A stretch of 64,000 nucleotides of DNA, from the NCBI GenBank assembly GCA_001898835.1, contig MKVM01000001.1:186001-250000 (forward strand). Direction: 5' to 3'. The DNA comes from Micrococcales bacterium 72-143 (GTDB taxonomy: Bacteria; Actinomycetota; Actinomycetes; Actinomycetales; Microbacteriaceae). The position numbers were made by a program, and so were the translations under genes. The notes under the pieces are model-generated. The model saw nothing but the letters and a program-made list of their open reading frames with translations, searched no databases and was not told the origin of the DNA. Every line of letters starts with the position of its first letter. The first letter of the stretch is position 1. This document shows, piece by piece, positions 19,486 to 30,868 of this stretch.

Positions 19486-21080
19486 CCGTGACGGTCGCCG
19501 TGACGGGTGCGGCGGCCGAGGCCGTCGCACGCCACGTGCCTCAGCTCGTCGCGGACGGCGTCGCCGGCCGCATCACGACCCTCGACGCGACCCTGTGGGG
19601 CCCCGCAGCCGAGGACGAGGCCTCGAAGCGCCTCGGGTGGACGGAGGCCGTCGCGGTCTCCGAGGGACTCGTGGACGACATCCTGGCGCTGCGGGACGAC
19701 CTCCGTGCGAAGGGCGTCGATCACATCGTGCTCGGCGGCATGGGCGGTTCCTCGCTCGCTCCCGAGGTCATCGCGAACACCTACGGCGTCCCGCTCACGG
19801 TGCTCGACTCGACCGACCCCGCTCAGGTGCGCTCGGCCCTCGAGGACCGCCTCACGAGGACCGCGGTGGTCATCTCGTCGAAGTCCGGCTCCACCGTCGA
19901 GACCGACAGCCAGAAGCGGGTCTACGAGAGGGCCTTCCGCGACGCCGGCATCGACCCGACGGAGCGCATCGTCGTCGTGACCGACCCGGGCTCGCCGCTC
20001 GACCAGTCGGCGCGTGCCGACGGCTACCGGGTATTCAACGCCGACCCGACCGTCGGCGGCCGCTACTCGGCGCTCACCGCCTTCGGCCTCGTGCCGAGCG
20101 GTCTCGCCGGTGTCGACATCGCAGAGCTGCTCGACGAGGCCCAGGCCGTGTCGCTCGAGCTCGCGATCGACTCCGAGAAGAACCCCGGGCTCGTGCTGGG
20201 CGCCGCGATCGCCGGCACCACTCCCCTGCGCGACAAGCTCGGCATCGTCTCCGACGGAACCCACATCGTCGGCTTCGGCGACTGGGTGGAGCAGCTCATC
20301 GCCGAGTCCACCGGCAAGGACGGGACCGGCATCCTCCCCGTCGTGCTCGACGTCGACTCCTACGAGGTCACCGCGGGTCTGCCCGACGTGCAGATCGTGC
20401 GGCTCGTCGCGAACGAGCGCGAGACCCGCGAGGTGCGCGACGGCGAGATCGAGGTCTCCGGGTCGCTCGGCGGCCAGCTGCTGGTCTGGGAGTACGCCAC
20501 CGCGGTCGCGGGGCGCCTGCTCGGGATCAACCCCTTCGACCAGCCGGATGTCGAGTCCGCCAAGATCGCCGCCCGCGGCCTCCTCGACGCCCGCCCGGAG
20601 CCCACGCCCGCGCTCTTCACGAGCGACGGCATCGAGGTGCGCACCGCCGGCGGTCTGGAGATCGCCGACCACACGCTCGACGGCGCCATCGACGCGCTCC
20701 TGGCCGCGCTGCCGGATGACGGCTATGTCTCCATTCAGGCCTACCTCGACCGTCCCGCCTTCCCGGGACTCCCCGCCCTCCGCGACGCGCTCGCTCGCCG
20801 CGCGGGCCGTCCCGTGACGTTCGGATGGGGTCCCCGGTTCCTGCACTCGACCGGCCAGTTCCACAAGGGCGGCCCGGCCGTCGGCGTGTTCCTGCAGATC
20901 GTGGGCGCAGGTGAGCGCGACCTCGATATCCCCGACCGGCCGTTCACCTTCGGGCAGCTGATCCAGGCCCAGGCCGCCGGCGACGCGAGCGTGCTCGCCG
21001 AGCATGGCCGACCCGTGCTGACCCTCACGCTCCCGCACGTCGTCGACGGCGTCGCGACGCTGCGCGAGCGGATCGGCTGA
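19482..21080 (+). CDS. pgi: Glucose-6-phosphate isomerase
   Basis: A 532-aa SIS-fold isomerase. It contains the phosphosugar loop [35 protein letters not shown] and a C-terminal [11 protein letters not shown] segment as in PGI. It is the divergent actinobacterial form found inside pentose-phosphate operons. It interconverts glucose-6-P and fructose-6-P, so the operon can recycle fructose-6-P into the oxidative branch. GTG 19482 overlaps the tal stop; an alternative GTG lies 6 bases later. Confidence 0.92.
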   Translation: MTVTVAVTGAAAEAVARHVPQLVADGVAGRITTLDATLWGPAAEDEASKRLGWTEAVAVSEGLVDDILALRDDLRAKGVDHIVLGGMGGSSLAPEVIANTYGVPLTVLDSTDPAQVRSALEDRLTRTAVVISSKSGSTVETDSQKRVYERAFRDAGIDPTERIVVVTDPGSPLDQSARADGYRVFNADPTVGGRYSALTAFGLVPSGLAGVDIAELLDEAQAVSLELAIDSEKNPGLVLGAAIAGTTPLRDKLGIVSDGTHIVGFGDWVEQLIAESTGKDGTGILPVVLDVDSYEVTAGLPDVQIVRLVANERETREVRDGEIEVSGSLGGQLLVWEYATAVAGRLLGINPFDQPDVESAKIAARGLLDARPEPTPALFTSDGIEVRTAGGLEIADHTLDGAIDALLAALPDDGYVSIQAYLDRPAFPGLPALRDALARRAGRPVTFGWGPRFLHSTGQFHKGGPAVGVFLQIVGAGERDLDIPDRPFTFGQLIQAQAAGDASVLAEHGRPVLTLTLPHVVDGVATLRERIG

Positions 21081-21083
21081 GCG

Positions 21084-22625
21084 ATGCCGGCGGAGATCAC
21101 GCGGGACGACAACCCGCTCCGGCTTCCGTCCGACCGGCGACTGAACCGCATCGCGGGACCGTCGAGCCTCATCATCTTCGGCGTCACGGGCGACCTGTCG
21201 CGGAAGAAGCTCATGCCGGCGGTATACGACCTCGCCAACCGCGGACTCCTGCCGCCCGGCTTCGCGCTCGTGGGCTTCGCCCGCCGCGACTGGGCCGACC
21301 AGGACTTCGAGAAGGAGGTGCACGACGCCGTCAAGCAGTACGCGCGCACGCCCTTCGACGAGGACGTCTGGCGCCAGCTGAAGCAGGGCATCCGGTTCGT
21401 CCAGGGCGAGTTCGACGACGACAGCGCGTTCGACCGCCTCAAGGACACCCTCGCCGAGCTCGACCGCACGCGCGGCACGATGGGCAACCACGCCTTCTAC
21501 CTGTCGATCCCGCCGAAGTCGTTCCCGCTCGTCACCGAGCAGCTGCGCCGCTCCGGGCTCGCGGAGCAGGTGCCCGGTCAGTGGCGACGGGTCGTCATCG
21601 AGAAGCCCTTCGGGCACGACCTGCAGTCGGCACGCGAGCTCAACGACGTCGTCGAGTCGGTGTTCCCCGCCGACAGCGTGTTCCGGATCGACCACTACCT
21701 CGGCAAGGAGACGGTCCAGAACATCCTGGCGCTGCGGTTCGCGAACCAGCTCTACGAACCCATCTGGAACGCCAACTACGTCGACCACGTGCAGATCACG
21801 ATGGCCGAGGACATCGGCGTCGGCGGCCGTGCCGGCTACTACGACGGCATCGGCGCGGCGCGCGACGTCATCCAGAACCACCTGCTGCAGCTGCTCGCCC
21901 TCACGGCCATGGAGGAGCCGGTGTCGTTCGACGCGGCCGACCTGCGGGCCGAGAAGGAGAAGGTGCTCTCGGCGGTGCACCTGCCGAAGGACCTCGCGAC
22001 GGCGACCGCGCGTGGACAGTACGAGGGCGGCTGGCAGGGCGGTCAGAAGGTGCTCGGCTTCCTCGAGGAGGAGGGCATGAACCCGCACTCGGTCACCGAG
22101 ACCTACGCGGCGCTCAAGCTCGAGATCAACACCCGCCGCTGGGCGGGGGTGCCGTTCTACCTCCGCGCGGGCAAGCGCCTCGGGCGCCGCGTCACCGAGA
22201 TCGCCGTCGTCTTCAAGCGGGCGCCGCAGTACCTCTTCGCGGAGTCGCAGACCTCGGCACTCGGGCAGAACGCGCTCGTCATCCGGGTGCAGCCGGACGA
22301 GGGGGTCACCATCCGCTTCGGCTCCAAGGTGCCGGGCGCGGGCATGCAGGTGCGCGACGTGACGATGGACTTCGGCTACGGCCACGCCTTCACCGAGGCC
22401 AGCCCGGAGGCCTACGAACGCCTCATCCTGGACGTGCTGCTCGGCGACCCGCCGCTCTTCCCCCGCCACGAGGAGGTCGAGCTCAGCTGGAAGATCCTCG
22501 ACCCGGTCGAGCAGTACTGGGAGAGCCTCGGCGGCCCGCTGGAGCAGTACAAGCCGGGCACCTGGGGCCCGGAGTCCGCCGACGAGCTGCTCGAGCGCGA
22601 CGGCCGCACCTGGCGTCGTCCATGA
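21084..22625 (+). CDS. zwf: Glucose-6-phosphate 1-dehydrogenase
   Basis: A 513-aa dehydrogenase. The dinucleotide motif is FGVTGDLSRKKLMPA near 33-47. The active-site signature is DHYLGKE near 202-208, and EKPFGHDL lies just before it. It oxidises glucose-6-P to 6-phosphogluconolactone, making NADPH. The ATG lies 3 bases after the pgi stop. OpcA, its assembly/activity partner, follows after a 52-base gap containing a hairpin. Confidence 0.97.
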   Translation: MPAEITRDDNPLRLPSDRRLNRIAGPSSLIIFGVTGDLSRKKLMPAVYDLANRGLLPPGFALVGFARRDWADQDFEKEVHDAVKQYARTPFDEDVWRQLKQGIRFVQGEFDDDSAFDRLKDTLAELDRTRGTMGNHAFYLSIPPKSFPLVTEQLRRSGLAEQVPGQWRRVVIEKPFGHDLQSARELNDVVESVFPADSVFRIDHYLGKETVQNILALRFANQLYEPIWNANYVDHVQITMAEDIGVGGRAGYYDGIGAARDVIQNHLLQLLALTAMEEPVSFDAADLRAEKEKVLSAVHLPKDLATATARGQYEGGWQGGQKVLGFLEEEGMNPHSVTETYAALKLEINTRRWAGVPFYLRAGKRLGRRVTEIAVVFKRAPQYLFAESQTSALGQNALVIRVQPDEGVTIRFGSKVPGAGMQVRDVTMDFGYGHAFTEASPEAYERLILDVLLGDPPLFPRHEEVELSWKILDPVEQYWESLGGPLEQYKPGTWGPESADELLERDGRTWRRP

Positions 22626-22651
22626 TGCGAAAGGCCTCGGGCCCTCGCATC
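22624..22651. terminator. Intra-operon hairpin between zwf and opcA
   Basis: GATGCGA (22624-22630) and TCGCATC (22645-22651) form a perfect 7-bp stem, with GGCC...GGCC able to extend it internally. It begins within the zwf stop codon. It is not followed by a T-tract, so it may be a partial terminator or mRNA processing/stability element rather than an operon end. Confidence 0.45.
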
Positions 22652-22677
22652 CCGACACGGCACATCCGGAGAGAATC

Positions 22678-23637
22678 ATGATCGTCGACCTTCCCGACAC
22701 CACCACGAGCGCCATCTCGAAGGCGCTCGTCAAGATCCGCGAGGAGGGCGGCGCGGTCGCCCTCGGCCGCGTGCTCACCCTCGTGATCGCGACCTCGCTC
22801 GGCGAGGAGGAGGAGGCCATCGAGGCCGCCAACGACGCCTCCCGCGAGCACCCGATGCGCGTCATCGTGCTCTCGCGTCGCCCCGAGCGCACCGAGGAGG
22901 ATCCGCGGCTCGACGGCCAGATCCGCGTCGGCGGCGACGCCGGAGCGAGCGAGGTCATCGTGCTGCGCGCCTACGGTGCGGCGGCTTCCGACGAGGAGGG
23001 GCTCGTGACGAGCCTGCTGCTGCCGGATGCGCCGGTCGTCGTCTGGTGGCCGGGCGTGGCTCCCGAGGTGCCCAGCGCATCCGCCCTCGGCCGGATCGCG
23101 CAGCGACGCATCACGGACGCGGCTGAGCACGACGACCCGGTGGCCGCGCTCACGATGCTCGGACGCAACTACAAGCCGGGCGACAGCGACTTCGCGTGGA
23201 CCCGTCTGACGCTGTGGCGCGCGCAGCTCGCCGCGGTGCTCGACCAGCCGCCGTACGAGCCGGTCGACAGCGTGTGCGTGAGCGGCGCGGCCGACTCCCC
23301 CTCGACCGAGCTGCTGGCCGCGTGGCTGCGTCTGCAGCTGGAGGCCCCCGTCGAGCTCGAGGTCACCTCCTCGCTCGGCTCGAGCGGCATCCACGGGGTG
23401 ACGATGCAGCGGGCGGCGGGCGAGATCCGCCTGGAGCGCTCCCAGCCGAACATCGCGACGCTCGAGCAGCCCGGCCAGCCCACGCACGACATCTCGCTGC
23501 CCCGCCGCAGCCTGCGCGACTGCCTCGCCGAGGAATTGCGTAGGCTCGACCCTGACGACCTCTTCGGTGAGGTCGTCCAGAAGGGACTCGCGCTGCTGGA
23601 GGCGCCCGCCGAAGGGGTCGGGTCCGGAGGGAAGTGA
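22678..23637 (+). CDS. opcA: Glucose-6-phosphate dehydrogenase assembly protein OpcA
   Basis: A 319-aa OpcA-family protein (MIVDLPDTTTSAISKAL start; PVVVWWPGVAP and RLTLWRAQLAA segments). It is required for full activity of G6PDH in cyanobacteria and actinobacteria. ATG is preceded by GGAGAG 5 bases upstream. The stop overlaps the pgl start (GTGA). Confidence 0.95.
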   Translation: MIVDLPDTTTSAISKALVKIREEGGAVALGRVLTLVIATSLGEEEEAIEAANDASREHPMRVIVLSRRPERTEEDPRLDGQIRVGGDAGASEVIVLRAYGAAASDEEGLVTSLLLPDAPVVVWWPGVAPEVPSASALGRIAQRRITDAAEHDDPVAALTMLGRNYKPGDSDFAWTRLTLWRAQLAAVLDQPPYEPVDSVCVSGAADSPSTELLAAWLRLQLEAPVELEVTSSLGSSGIHGVTMQRAAGEIRLERSQPNIATLEQPGQPTHDISLPRRSLRDCLAEELRRLDPDDLFGEVVQKGLALLEAPAEGVGSGGK

Positions 23638-24440
23638 CCGTGAGCGAGCGACGCGTCCGGGTCTACGACGACAAGGCCGAACTCGCGACCGCGGTGGCGG
23701 CGCGATTCGTGAAGCGGATCGCAGAGACCCTCGCCGAGAAGGACGAGGCGAATGTCGTGCTCACGGGCGGCACGATGGGCGAAGCCGTGCTCGCCGCCGT
23801 CGCATCGTCGAAGGCCGCGGCGAAGGTCGACTGGTCCCGCGTGACGTTCTGGTGGGGCGACGAGCGCTACCTGCCATCAGGCGATCCGGAACGCAACGAG
23901 ACGCAGTCGCGCCGCGCGCTCCTCGACGGGCTCGCGCTGCCCGCCGAGCGCATCAAGGCGCTCCCCGCGCTCGGCGAGCACGCGAGCATCCAGGAGGCCG
24001 CGGAGGCGTACGCCGCCGAGCTCGCGGCCGCCGCGCCCGCGGGAGCGGCGCATCCGGTGTTCGACCTGACCTTCCTCGGCGTCGGCCCCGACGGACACGT
24101 CGCCTCGCTGTTCCCGGACCACGAGGCGGTGCGCGATCGCGACCACGTCGTCCTCGCCGAGACGGCCTCGCCGAAGCCGCCGCCAGCGCGTCTCACCCTG
24201 ACGCTGCCGGTGATCAACTCATCGGAGCGGGTGTGGCTCGTGCTGGCCGGGGCCGACAAGGCCGGCGCTCTCGGGCTCGCCCTCGCGGATGCGAACCCCG
24301 CCGACGTGCCGGCTGCCGGCGTGCGCGGTCGCCAGCGTACGGTGTTCTTCGTCGACCGTGAGGCCGCGGCGGAGGTGCCGGAGAACCTGCTCACGCGCGA
24401 GCGGTTCTGGACCGCGGCGCACGAGGTCCCCTCGTTCTAG
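23634..24440 (+). CDS. pgl: 6-phosphogluconolactonase
   Basis: A 268-aa SIS-like lactonase. It has VLTGGTMGEAVLAAV, WWGDERYLP and LGVGPDGHVASLFP, the phosphate- and catalytic-loop motifs of DevB/Pgl. It hydrolyses 6-phosphogluconolactone from zwf. GTG 23634 overlaps the opcA stop; GTG 23640 is an alternative. It is the last gene of the pentose-phosphate operon and convergent with rbpA. Confidence 0.95.
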   Translation: MTVSERRVRVYDDKAELATAVAARFVKRIAETLAEKDEANVVLTGGTMGEAVLAAVASSKAAAKVDWSRVTFWWGDERYLPSGDPERNETQSRRALLDGLALPAERIKALPALGEHASIQEAAEAYAAELAAAAPAGAAHPVFDLTFLGVGPDGHVASLFPDHEAVRDRDHVVLAETASPKPPPARLTLTLPVINSSERVWLVLAGADKAGALGLALADANPADVPAAGVRGRQRTVFFVDREAAAEVPENLLTRERFWTAAHEVPSF

Positions 24441-24454
24441 CGCAGGGACTGCGC
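24440..24454. terminator. Short hairpin between convergent pgl and rbpA
   Basis: GCGCAG-gga-CTGCGC, a 6-bp stem starting in the pgl stop codon and ending 2 bases before the rbpA stop. It is too short for a confident terminator but is the only structure in the 16-base gap. Confidence 0.4.
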
Positions 24455-24456
24455 GG

Positions 24457-24813
24457 TCAGGCGGTGCCGCGTCGTTCGCGCAGCTGCTGCAGCGCATCCT
24501 CGAGGATCTGCTGGGCCTCGGCCTCGCTGCGACGCTCCTTCACGTAGGCGAGGTGCGTCTTGTAGGGCTCCGTCTTCTGCAGCGACGGCGGGTTCTCCTT
24601 GTCGCGGCCCGCGGGCAGCCCCGTCGAGGGGCTGTCGATGGTCTCGGGGATCTCCTCCTCGGGAAGGTTCGCCGCGAAGTAGCGAACCGTCTCGTTGCCG
24701 AGTGCGTCCCAGTACGAGATCGCGATGCGATCCGCGTGGTAGCCGCGGTCCTGCTCCCCCATGGGGCCAGAACCGACGCGAGAACCGCGGATAGCGCTGC
24801 CGCCCGATGCCAT
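24457..24813 (-). CDS. rbpA: RNA polymerase-binding protein RbpA
   Basis: A 118-aa actinobacterial transcription activator that binds RNA polymerase and group I/II sigma factors. MASGGSAIRGSRVGSGPMGE, AERIAISYW-like RIAISYWDALGN and the C-terminal sigma-interacting helix with HLAYVKERR are characteristic. The zinc cysteines present in some homologues are absent, as in many Micrococcales. ATG is preceded by GAGGAG. Confidence 0.95.
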   Translation of the reverse strand: MASGGSAIRGSRVGSGPMGEQDRGYHADRIAISYWDALGNETVRYFAANLPEEEIPETIDSPSTGLPAGRDKENPPSLQKTEPYKTHLAYVKERRSEAEAQQILEDALQQLRERRGTA

Positions 24814-24846
24814 GTCGTCTCCTCGTGTGGTGGTGGAGGCCGCGCG

Positions 24847-25110
24847 CTAGGCGCCGACGCCGAACTTGGTGAGAAGGCCCAGCACCACGATGGAGAAGAA
24901 CCAGGTGATGCCGAGCGCGACCGTGATGCGGTTGAGGTTGCGCTCCGCGACACCCGAGGCGCCCAGGTTGCTCGTGACGCCGCCGCCGAACATGTCGGAC
25001 AGGCCGCCGCCCCGCCCCTTGTGCAGCAGGATCAGCAGCGTCAGCAGGAGGCTGGTGATTCCGAGCAGGATCTGGAAGGCGACCTGCACGATCGACCAGA
25101 GAACGTCCAT
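24847..25110 (-). CDS. secG: Preprotein translocase subunit SecG
   Basis: An 87-aa membrane protein with two helices (about 5-25 and 65-82) joined by a cytoplasmic loop with HKGRGGGLSDMFGG, the SecG signature. It is an auxiliary subunit of SecYEG. It follows tpiA but has its own TATACT -10 in the intervening gap, so it can be expressed separately from gap-pgk-tpiA. Confidence 0.95.
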   Translation of the reverse strand: MDVLWSIVQVAFQILLGITSLLLTLLILLHKGRGGGLSDMFGGGVTSNLGASGVAERNLNRITVALGITWFFSIVVLGLLTKFGVGA

Positions 25111-25164
25111 GACGAGTGTCTTCCTGACTTTCGGGCTTGCGGGTCGGCCGGAGGGCCGAGGATC

Positions 25165-25170
25165 AGTATA
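25165..25170 (-). promoter_or_regulatory. -10 hexamer upstream of secG
   Basis: TATACT (minus) lies in the 74-base tpiA/secG gap about 55 bases before the secG ATG. It is close to the TATAAT consensus. No -35 was evident. Confidence 0.45.
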
Positions 25171-25184
25171 AGCGAGGGCGGTGC

Positions 25185-25979
25185 TCAGAGGGTGCCGACG
25201 TGGCTCTTGAAGCGCACGATGCTCGCGAACTCCTCGAGCTGGAGGCTCGCGCCGCCGACGAGCGCACCGTCGACATCCGGTTCCTTGAGGAAGCCCGCGA
25301 TGTTGCCCGCCTTGACGGAACCGCCGTACAGGACGCGCGTGGCCGCGGCCGCCTCGTCACCCTGCACCTCGGCGATCACCGCGCGCAGCGCCTCGCAGAC
25401 CTGCTGCGCCTGGGCACTCGTGGCGGCCTGGCCGGAGCCGATCGCCCAGACCGGCTCGTATGCGACCACGATCTCGCGACCGGCGGCGGCGCCCTCGAGC
25501 GCCGTGCGCAGCTGTGCGACCGGCACCGCGCTCGGTCCGTGCTGCTCGAGGTCCTCCGCGGTCTCGCCCACGCAGATCACGGGGACGATCCCGTGACGGT
25601 GTGCCGCCGCGACCTTGGCGGCGACGAGCTCGTCGGTCTCGCCGTGGTACTGGCGACGCTCGGAGTGGCCGATGATGACGTACGCCGAATCGAGGGCCGC
25701 GAGGAACGCACCCGAGATCTCGCCCGTGTAGGCGCCCGCGTCGTGCTGCGAGAGGTCCTGGGCACCGAACTTCAGCTCGAGCTTGTCGCCCTCGATGAGG
25801 GTCTGCACGGAGCGGAGGTCGGTGAACGGCGGGAACACTGCGACCTCGACGTCGCCGAAGTCGTGGTTCTTGTCCTTGAGGGTCCACGCGAGCTTCTGCA
25901 CGAAGGCGATCGCCTGCAGGTGGTCCAGGTTCATCTTCCAGTTGCCGGCGATGAACGGCGTGCGGGGCGCGGTGGCCAT
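25185..25979 (-). CDS. tpiA: Triose-phosphate isomerase
   Basis: A 264-aa TIM barrel with all catalytic residues: Lys in GNWKMN, His in IIGHSERRQ and Glu in AYEPVWAIG, plus the C-terminal phosphate loop YGGSVKAGN. It interconverts DHAP and GAP. ATG 25979 is preferred because GGGAG lies 5-6 bases upstream; it overlaps the pgk stop by one base (TGATG). ATG 25991 is an unlikely longer start. Confidence 0.96.
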   Translation of the reverse strand: MATAPRTPFIAGNWKMNLDHLQAIAFVQKLAWTLKDKNHDFGDVEVAVFPPFTDLRSVQTLIEGDKLELKFGAQDLSQHDAGAYTGEISGAFLAALDSAYVIIGHSERRQYHGETDELVAAKVAAAHRHGIVPVICVGETAEDLEQHGPSAVPVAQLRTALEGAAAGREIVVAYEPVWAIGSGQAATSAQAQQVCEALRAVIAEVQGDEAAAATRVLYGGSVKAGNIAGFLKEPDVDGALVGGASLQLEEFASIVRFKSHVGTL

Positions 25980-27196
25980 CAGCTCTCCCATCCGAGTACG
26001 TCGAGACCGGGCAGCTTCTTGCCCTCGAGGAATTCGAGACTCGCTCCGCCACCCGTCGACACGTGACCGAACTGCTCGTCCGAGAAGCCGAGCTGGCGGA
26101 TCGCAGCGGCGGAGTCCCCGCCGCCGACGACGCCGAGGCCGTCGACGTGGGTGAGCGCCTCGGCCACCGCGCGGGTGCCCGCCGCGAAGGCCGGGAACTC
26201 GAACACGCCCATCGGGCCGTTCCAGAACACCGTCTGGGAAGCGCGGACACGGTCCGCGAAGGCCGCAGCGGTGTCGGGGCCGATGTCGAGGCCGATGCCG
26301 GACGCGCCGAACGGCGTGTCCTCGATGGCGTCCGCCGGGGCGACCACGTGCTCGGCGTCGGCCGAGAAGCCGGAGGCGACCACGACATCCGTCGGGAGCA
26401 CGAGGTCGACGCCCCGCTCGGCCGCCTCGGCCATATATCCGCGAACGGTGTCGAGCTGGTCGGCCTCGAGGAGGCTCGATGCGACCTTGTGCCCCTGGGC
26501 GGCGAGGAAGGTGAACAGCATGCCCCCGCCGATGAGCAGCGCGTCGACGCGCGGCAGCAGGTGACCGATCACGCCGAGCTTGTCGGAGACCTTGGATCCG
26601 CCGAGCACGACCGTGTAGGGACGCTCCGGGTTCTCTGTGAGCTTGTCGAGCACCTCGAGCTCGGCCGCGATGAGGAGGCCGGCGGCGCTCGGGAGCGCCT
26701 GGACGAGCTCGTAGACGCTCGCCTGCTTGCGGTGCACGACCCCGAAGCCGTCGGAGACGACCACATCGCCGAGGGCGGCCAGCTGCGCCGCGAACGCCTC
26801 GCGCTCGCCCGCATCCTTGGACGCCTCACCCGGGTTGAACCGGAGGTTCTCGAGCAGCACGACGCCGGGGGTCGGCGCCGCGTCGATGACGCCGGCGGCC
26901 GTCTCCCCCACCGTCTCGGGCGAGAAGGCGACGTCGACGCCCAGCAGCTCGCCGAGGCGCACCGCGACGGGGGCGAGCGAGTACTTGGGGTCGGGTGCGC
27001 CCTCCGGACGACCGAGGTGGCTCATCACGACGACCTTCGCGCCCCGCTCGAGGAGCAGGCGGATCGTCGGGACCGACGCGCGCACGCGCCCGTCGTCCGT
27101 GATGACACCGTCCTTGAGAGGAACGTTGAGGTCGCAGCGCAGGAGCACGACCTTGCCGGACAGCCCTCCCAGGCTGTCGATCGTCCGGAGGGCCAT
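25979..27196 (-). CDS. pgk: Phosphoglycerate kinase
   Basis: A 405-aa two-domain kinase. The N-terminal RCDLNVPLKDG and HLGRPEG substrate loops and the C-terminal nucleotide segments VLGGSKVSDK and GGGDSAAAI are intact. It makes ATP from 1,3-bisphosphoglycerate. It lies 3 bases after gap and overlaps tpiA by one base, so the three are co-translated. Confidence 0.97.
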   Translation of the reverse strand: MALRTIDSLGGLSGKVVLLRCDLNVPLKDGVITDDGRVRASVPTIRLLLERGAKVVVMSHLGRPEGAPDPKYSLAPVAVRLGELLGVDVAFSPETVGETAAGVIDAAPTPGVVLLENLRFNPGEASKDAGEREAFAAQLAALGDVVVSDGFGVVHRKQASVYELVQALPSAAGLLIAAELEVLDKLTENPERPYTVVLGGSKVSDKLGVIGHLLPRVDALLIGGGMLFTFLAAQGHKVASSLLEADQLDTVRGYMAEAAERGVDLVLPTDVVVASGFSADAEHVVAPADAIEDTPFGASGIGLDIGPDTAAAFADRVRASQTVFWNGPMGVFEFPAFAAGTRAVAEALTHVDGLGVVGGGDSAAAIRQLGFSDEQFGHVSTGGGASLEFLEGKKLPGLDVLGWES

Positions 27197-27199
27197 CGC

Positions 27200-28929
<1,730 letters not shown>

Positions 28930-28969
28930 GGTTCTCCTTCTTCCTTCTTGAGGTCTCGAGGCCCGAGCT

Positions 28970-29944
28970 CTACTCGTCGAACTCGGGGGGCAGGTTGGCG
29001 TCCGTTCCGGGGATGCCGAGGTCGCCGGCGCGCTTGTCGGCCATGGCGAGGAGGCGGCGGATGCGGCCGGCGACGGCGTCCTTCGTCATGGGAGGGTCGG
29101 CGAAGTGGCCGAGCTCGTCGAGGCTCGCGTCGCGGTGCCCGAGGCGCAGCTCCCCCGCGTACCGGAGGTGGTCGGGCACCTCCTCGCCGAGGATCTCCAA
29201 CGCGCGCTCCACGCGCGCGCAGGCGGCGACGGCGGCCTGCGCGGAACGGCGGAGGTTGGCGTCGTCGAAGTTGACGAGGCGGTTGGCCGTGGCGCGCACC
29301 TCGCGCCGCTGACGGAGCTCCTCCCACGCGGCGACGGCCTGAGCGGCGCCCATGAGGCGCAGCATCGCGGCGATCGCCTCGCCCTCGCGGATGACGACGC
29401 GGTGCACACCGCGCACCTCGCGTGCCTTCGCGGGGATGCGCAGCCGACCGGCGGCGCCGACGAGCGCCATCGCGGCCTCGTTACCGGGGCAGACGACCTC
29501 GAGCGCGGCCGAGCGGCCCGGGTCGGTGAGGGTGCCACGGGCGAGGAAGGCACCACGCCAGATCGCCGCGAGATCCTCGCGGTTGCCGGTCGTGAGACGG
29601 TTCGGGAGGCCGCGGATCGGGCGCCGGCGGGCGTCGAGGAGGCCGGTCTGGCGCGCGAGGGTCTCGCCGCCGTCGACGACGCGCACGACGTAGCTCGCGC
29701 CCTTCCCCGGCCCCGAGCTGATGACCTTGCCCTCGGACCGCACCCCGTAGAGCTCCGCGAGGTCGCGGCGCACGCGCTGGGCGACCTTCTGCGAGTCGAG
29801 CTCGGACTCGACGGCGATGCGTCCGGAGATGATGTGCAGGCCGCCCGAGAAGCGCAGGAGCGCGGCGAGCTCGGCAGCCCGCACGCTCGTCTTGCTCACC
29901 TCGACGGCGACGAGCTCATCCTTGACGTCCGCCGTCAGTGCCAC
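28970..29944 (-). CDS. whiA: Sporulation/cell-division regulator WhiA
   Basis: A 324-aa protein with the degenerate LAGLIDADG homing-nuclease-like N-terminal domain ([16 protein letters not shown] start, LLRFSGGLH) and a C-terminal helix-turn-helix ([20 protein letters not shown] and [13 protein letters not shown]). WhiA controls cell division in actinobacteria and, in streptomycetes, sporulation. GTG start with GAGG upstream. It follows rapZ after 51 bases; yvcK, often located between them, is absent here. Confidence 0.95.
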   Translation of the reverse strand: MALTADVKDELVAVEVSKTSVRAAELAALLRFSGGLHIISGRIAVESELDSQKVAQRVRRDLAELYGVRSEGKVISSGPGKGASYVVRVVDGGETLARQTGLLDARRRPIRGLPNRLTTGNREDLAAIWRGAFLARGTLTDPGRSAALEVVCPGNEAAMALVGAAGRLRIPAKAREVRGVHRVVIREGEAIAAMLRLMGAAQAVAAWEELRQRREVRATANRLVNFDDANLRRSAQAAVAACARVERALEILGEEVPDHLRYAGELRLGHRDASLDELGHFADPPMTKDAVAGRIRRLLAMADKRAGDLGIPGTDANLPPEFDE

Positions 29945-29995
29945 GCGCTCATCCTCATCTCTCGCCGTTCCTCAGCTTGCCTGTGATCCGCCCGG

Positions 29996-30868
29996 TCATT
30001 CGCGCCCGAGGTCGCGATGCCGCACCGTGACGGAGACCCCGGGGATCGCTCGGAGGCGGCGCGCCACCTCCTCGGTGACCGCCACGGAGCGGTGCTTGCC
30101 GCCCGTGCATCCCATGGCGATCGTAGCGTGACGCTTGTTCTCGCGTCGGTAGCCGTCGGCGACCGCGGTGAGCGCCGCGACGTAGTGCTCGACGAACTCC
30201 GGGGCGTCGGGCTGGCTCAGCACGTAGTCGCGCACCCGGTCGTCGAGCCCGGTGAGGGGCGCGAGCTCGGGGATCCAGAACGGGTTCGGCAGGAAGCGCA
30301 GGTCGGCCACCATGTCGGCGTCGGGGGGCAGCCCGTACTTGAAGCCGAAGCTCATGACGGTGAGCTTGAGGGACGGCGCCGACTCCTCCCCGAACAGCTC
30401 CGCGACCCGCGTCGCGAGCTGGTGGATGTTCAGCTCGGAGGTGTCGATCACGAGATCGCTCTGCTCGCGGAGGCCGGCCATGCGCGTGCGTTCGGCGACG
30501 ATCCCGTCGAGGAGCGTGCCGTCGCCCTGCAGCGGATGCGGACGCCGCACCTGCTCGAAGCGGCGGACGAGCGCGGCATCCGTGGCGTCGAGGAAGACCA
30601 GCCGGGCGTCGCTCGACTCGCGCAGCTCGGCGACCGTCTGCTGGGCGTCGGCGAACAGCCGTCCCCCGCGCACGTCGATGACCGCGGCGATCTTGGGGAT
30701 CGCCTCACCCGTGTGCGCGCCGAGATCGACGAGCGGGCGCAGCATCTGCGGGGGCAGGTTGTCGACGACGTACCAGCCCAGGTCCTCCAGGGCGTTGGCG
30801 ACGGTCGAACGACCCGCCCCGGACATGCCGGTGACGATGAGCATCTCGCGCGCGTTTCCGTCGCTCAT
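29996..30868 (-). CDS. rapZ: RNase adapter / nucleotide-binding protein RapZ
   Basis: A 290-aa P-loop protein (YvcJ/RapZ). Walker [10 protein letters not shown] is at 14-22 and the conserved C-terminal GCTGGKHRS motif is present. In E. coli RapZ regulates glmS mRNA decay; the actinobacterial function is less defined. The ATG overlaps the uvrC stop (ATGA), so it is in an operon uvrC-rapZ, probably with whiA. Confidence 0.95.
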   Translation of the reverse strand: MSDGNAREMLIVTGMSGAGRSTVANALEDLGWYVVDNLPPQMLRPLVDLGAHTGEAIPKIAAVIDVRGGRLFADAQQTVAELRESSDARLVFLDATDAALVRRFEQVRRPHPLQGDGTLLDGIVAERTRMAGLREQSDLVIDTSELNIHQLATRVAELFGEESAPSLKLTVMSFGFKYGLPPDADMVADLRFLPNPFWIPELAPLTGLDDRVRDYVLSQPDAPEFVEHYVAALTAVADGYRRENKRHATIAMGCTGGKHRSVAVTEEVARRLRAIPGVSVTVRHRDLGRE

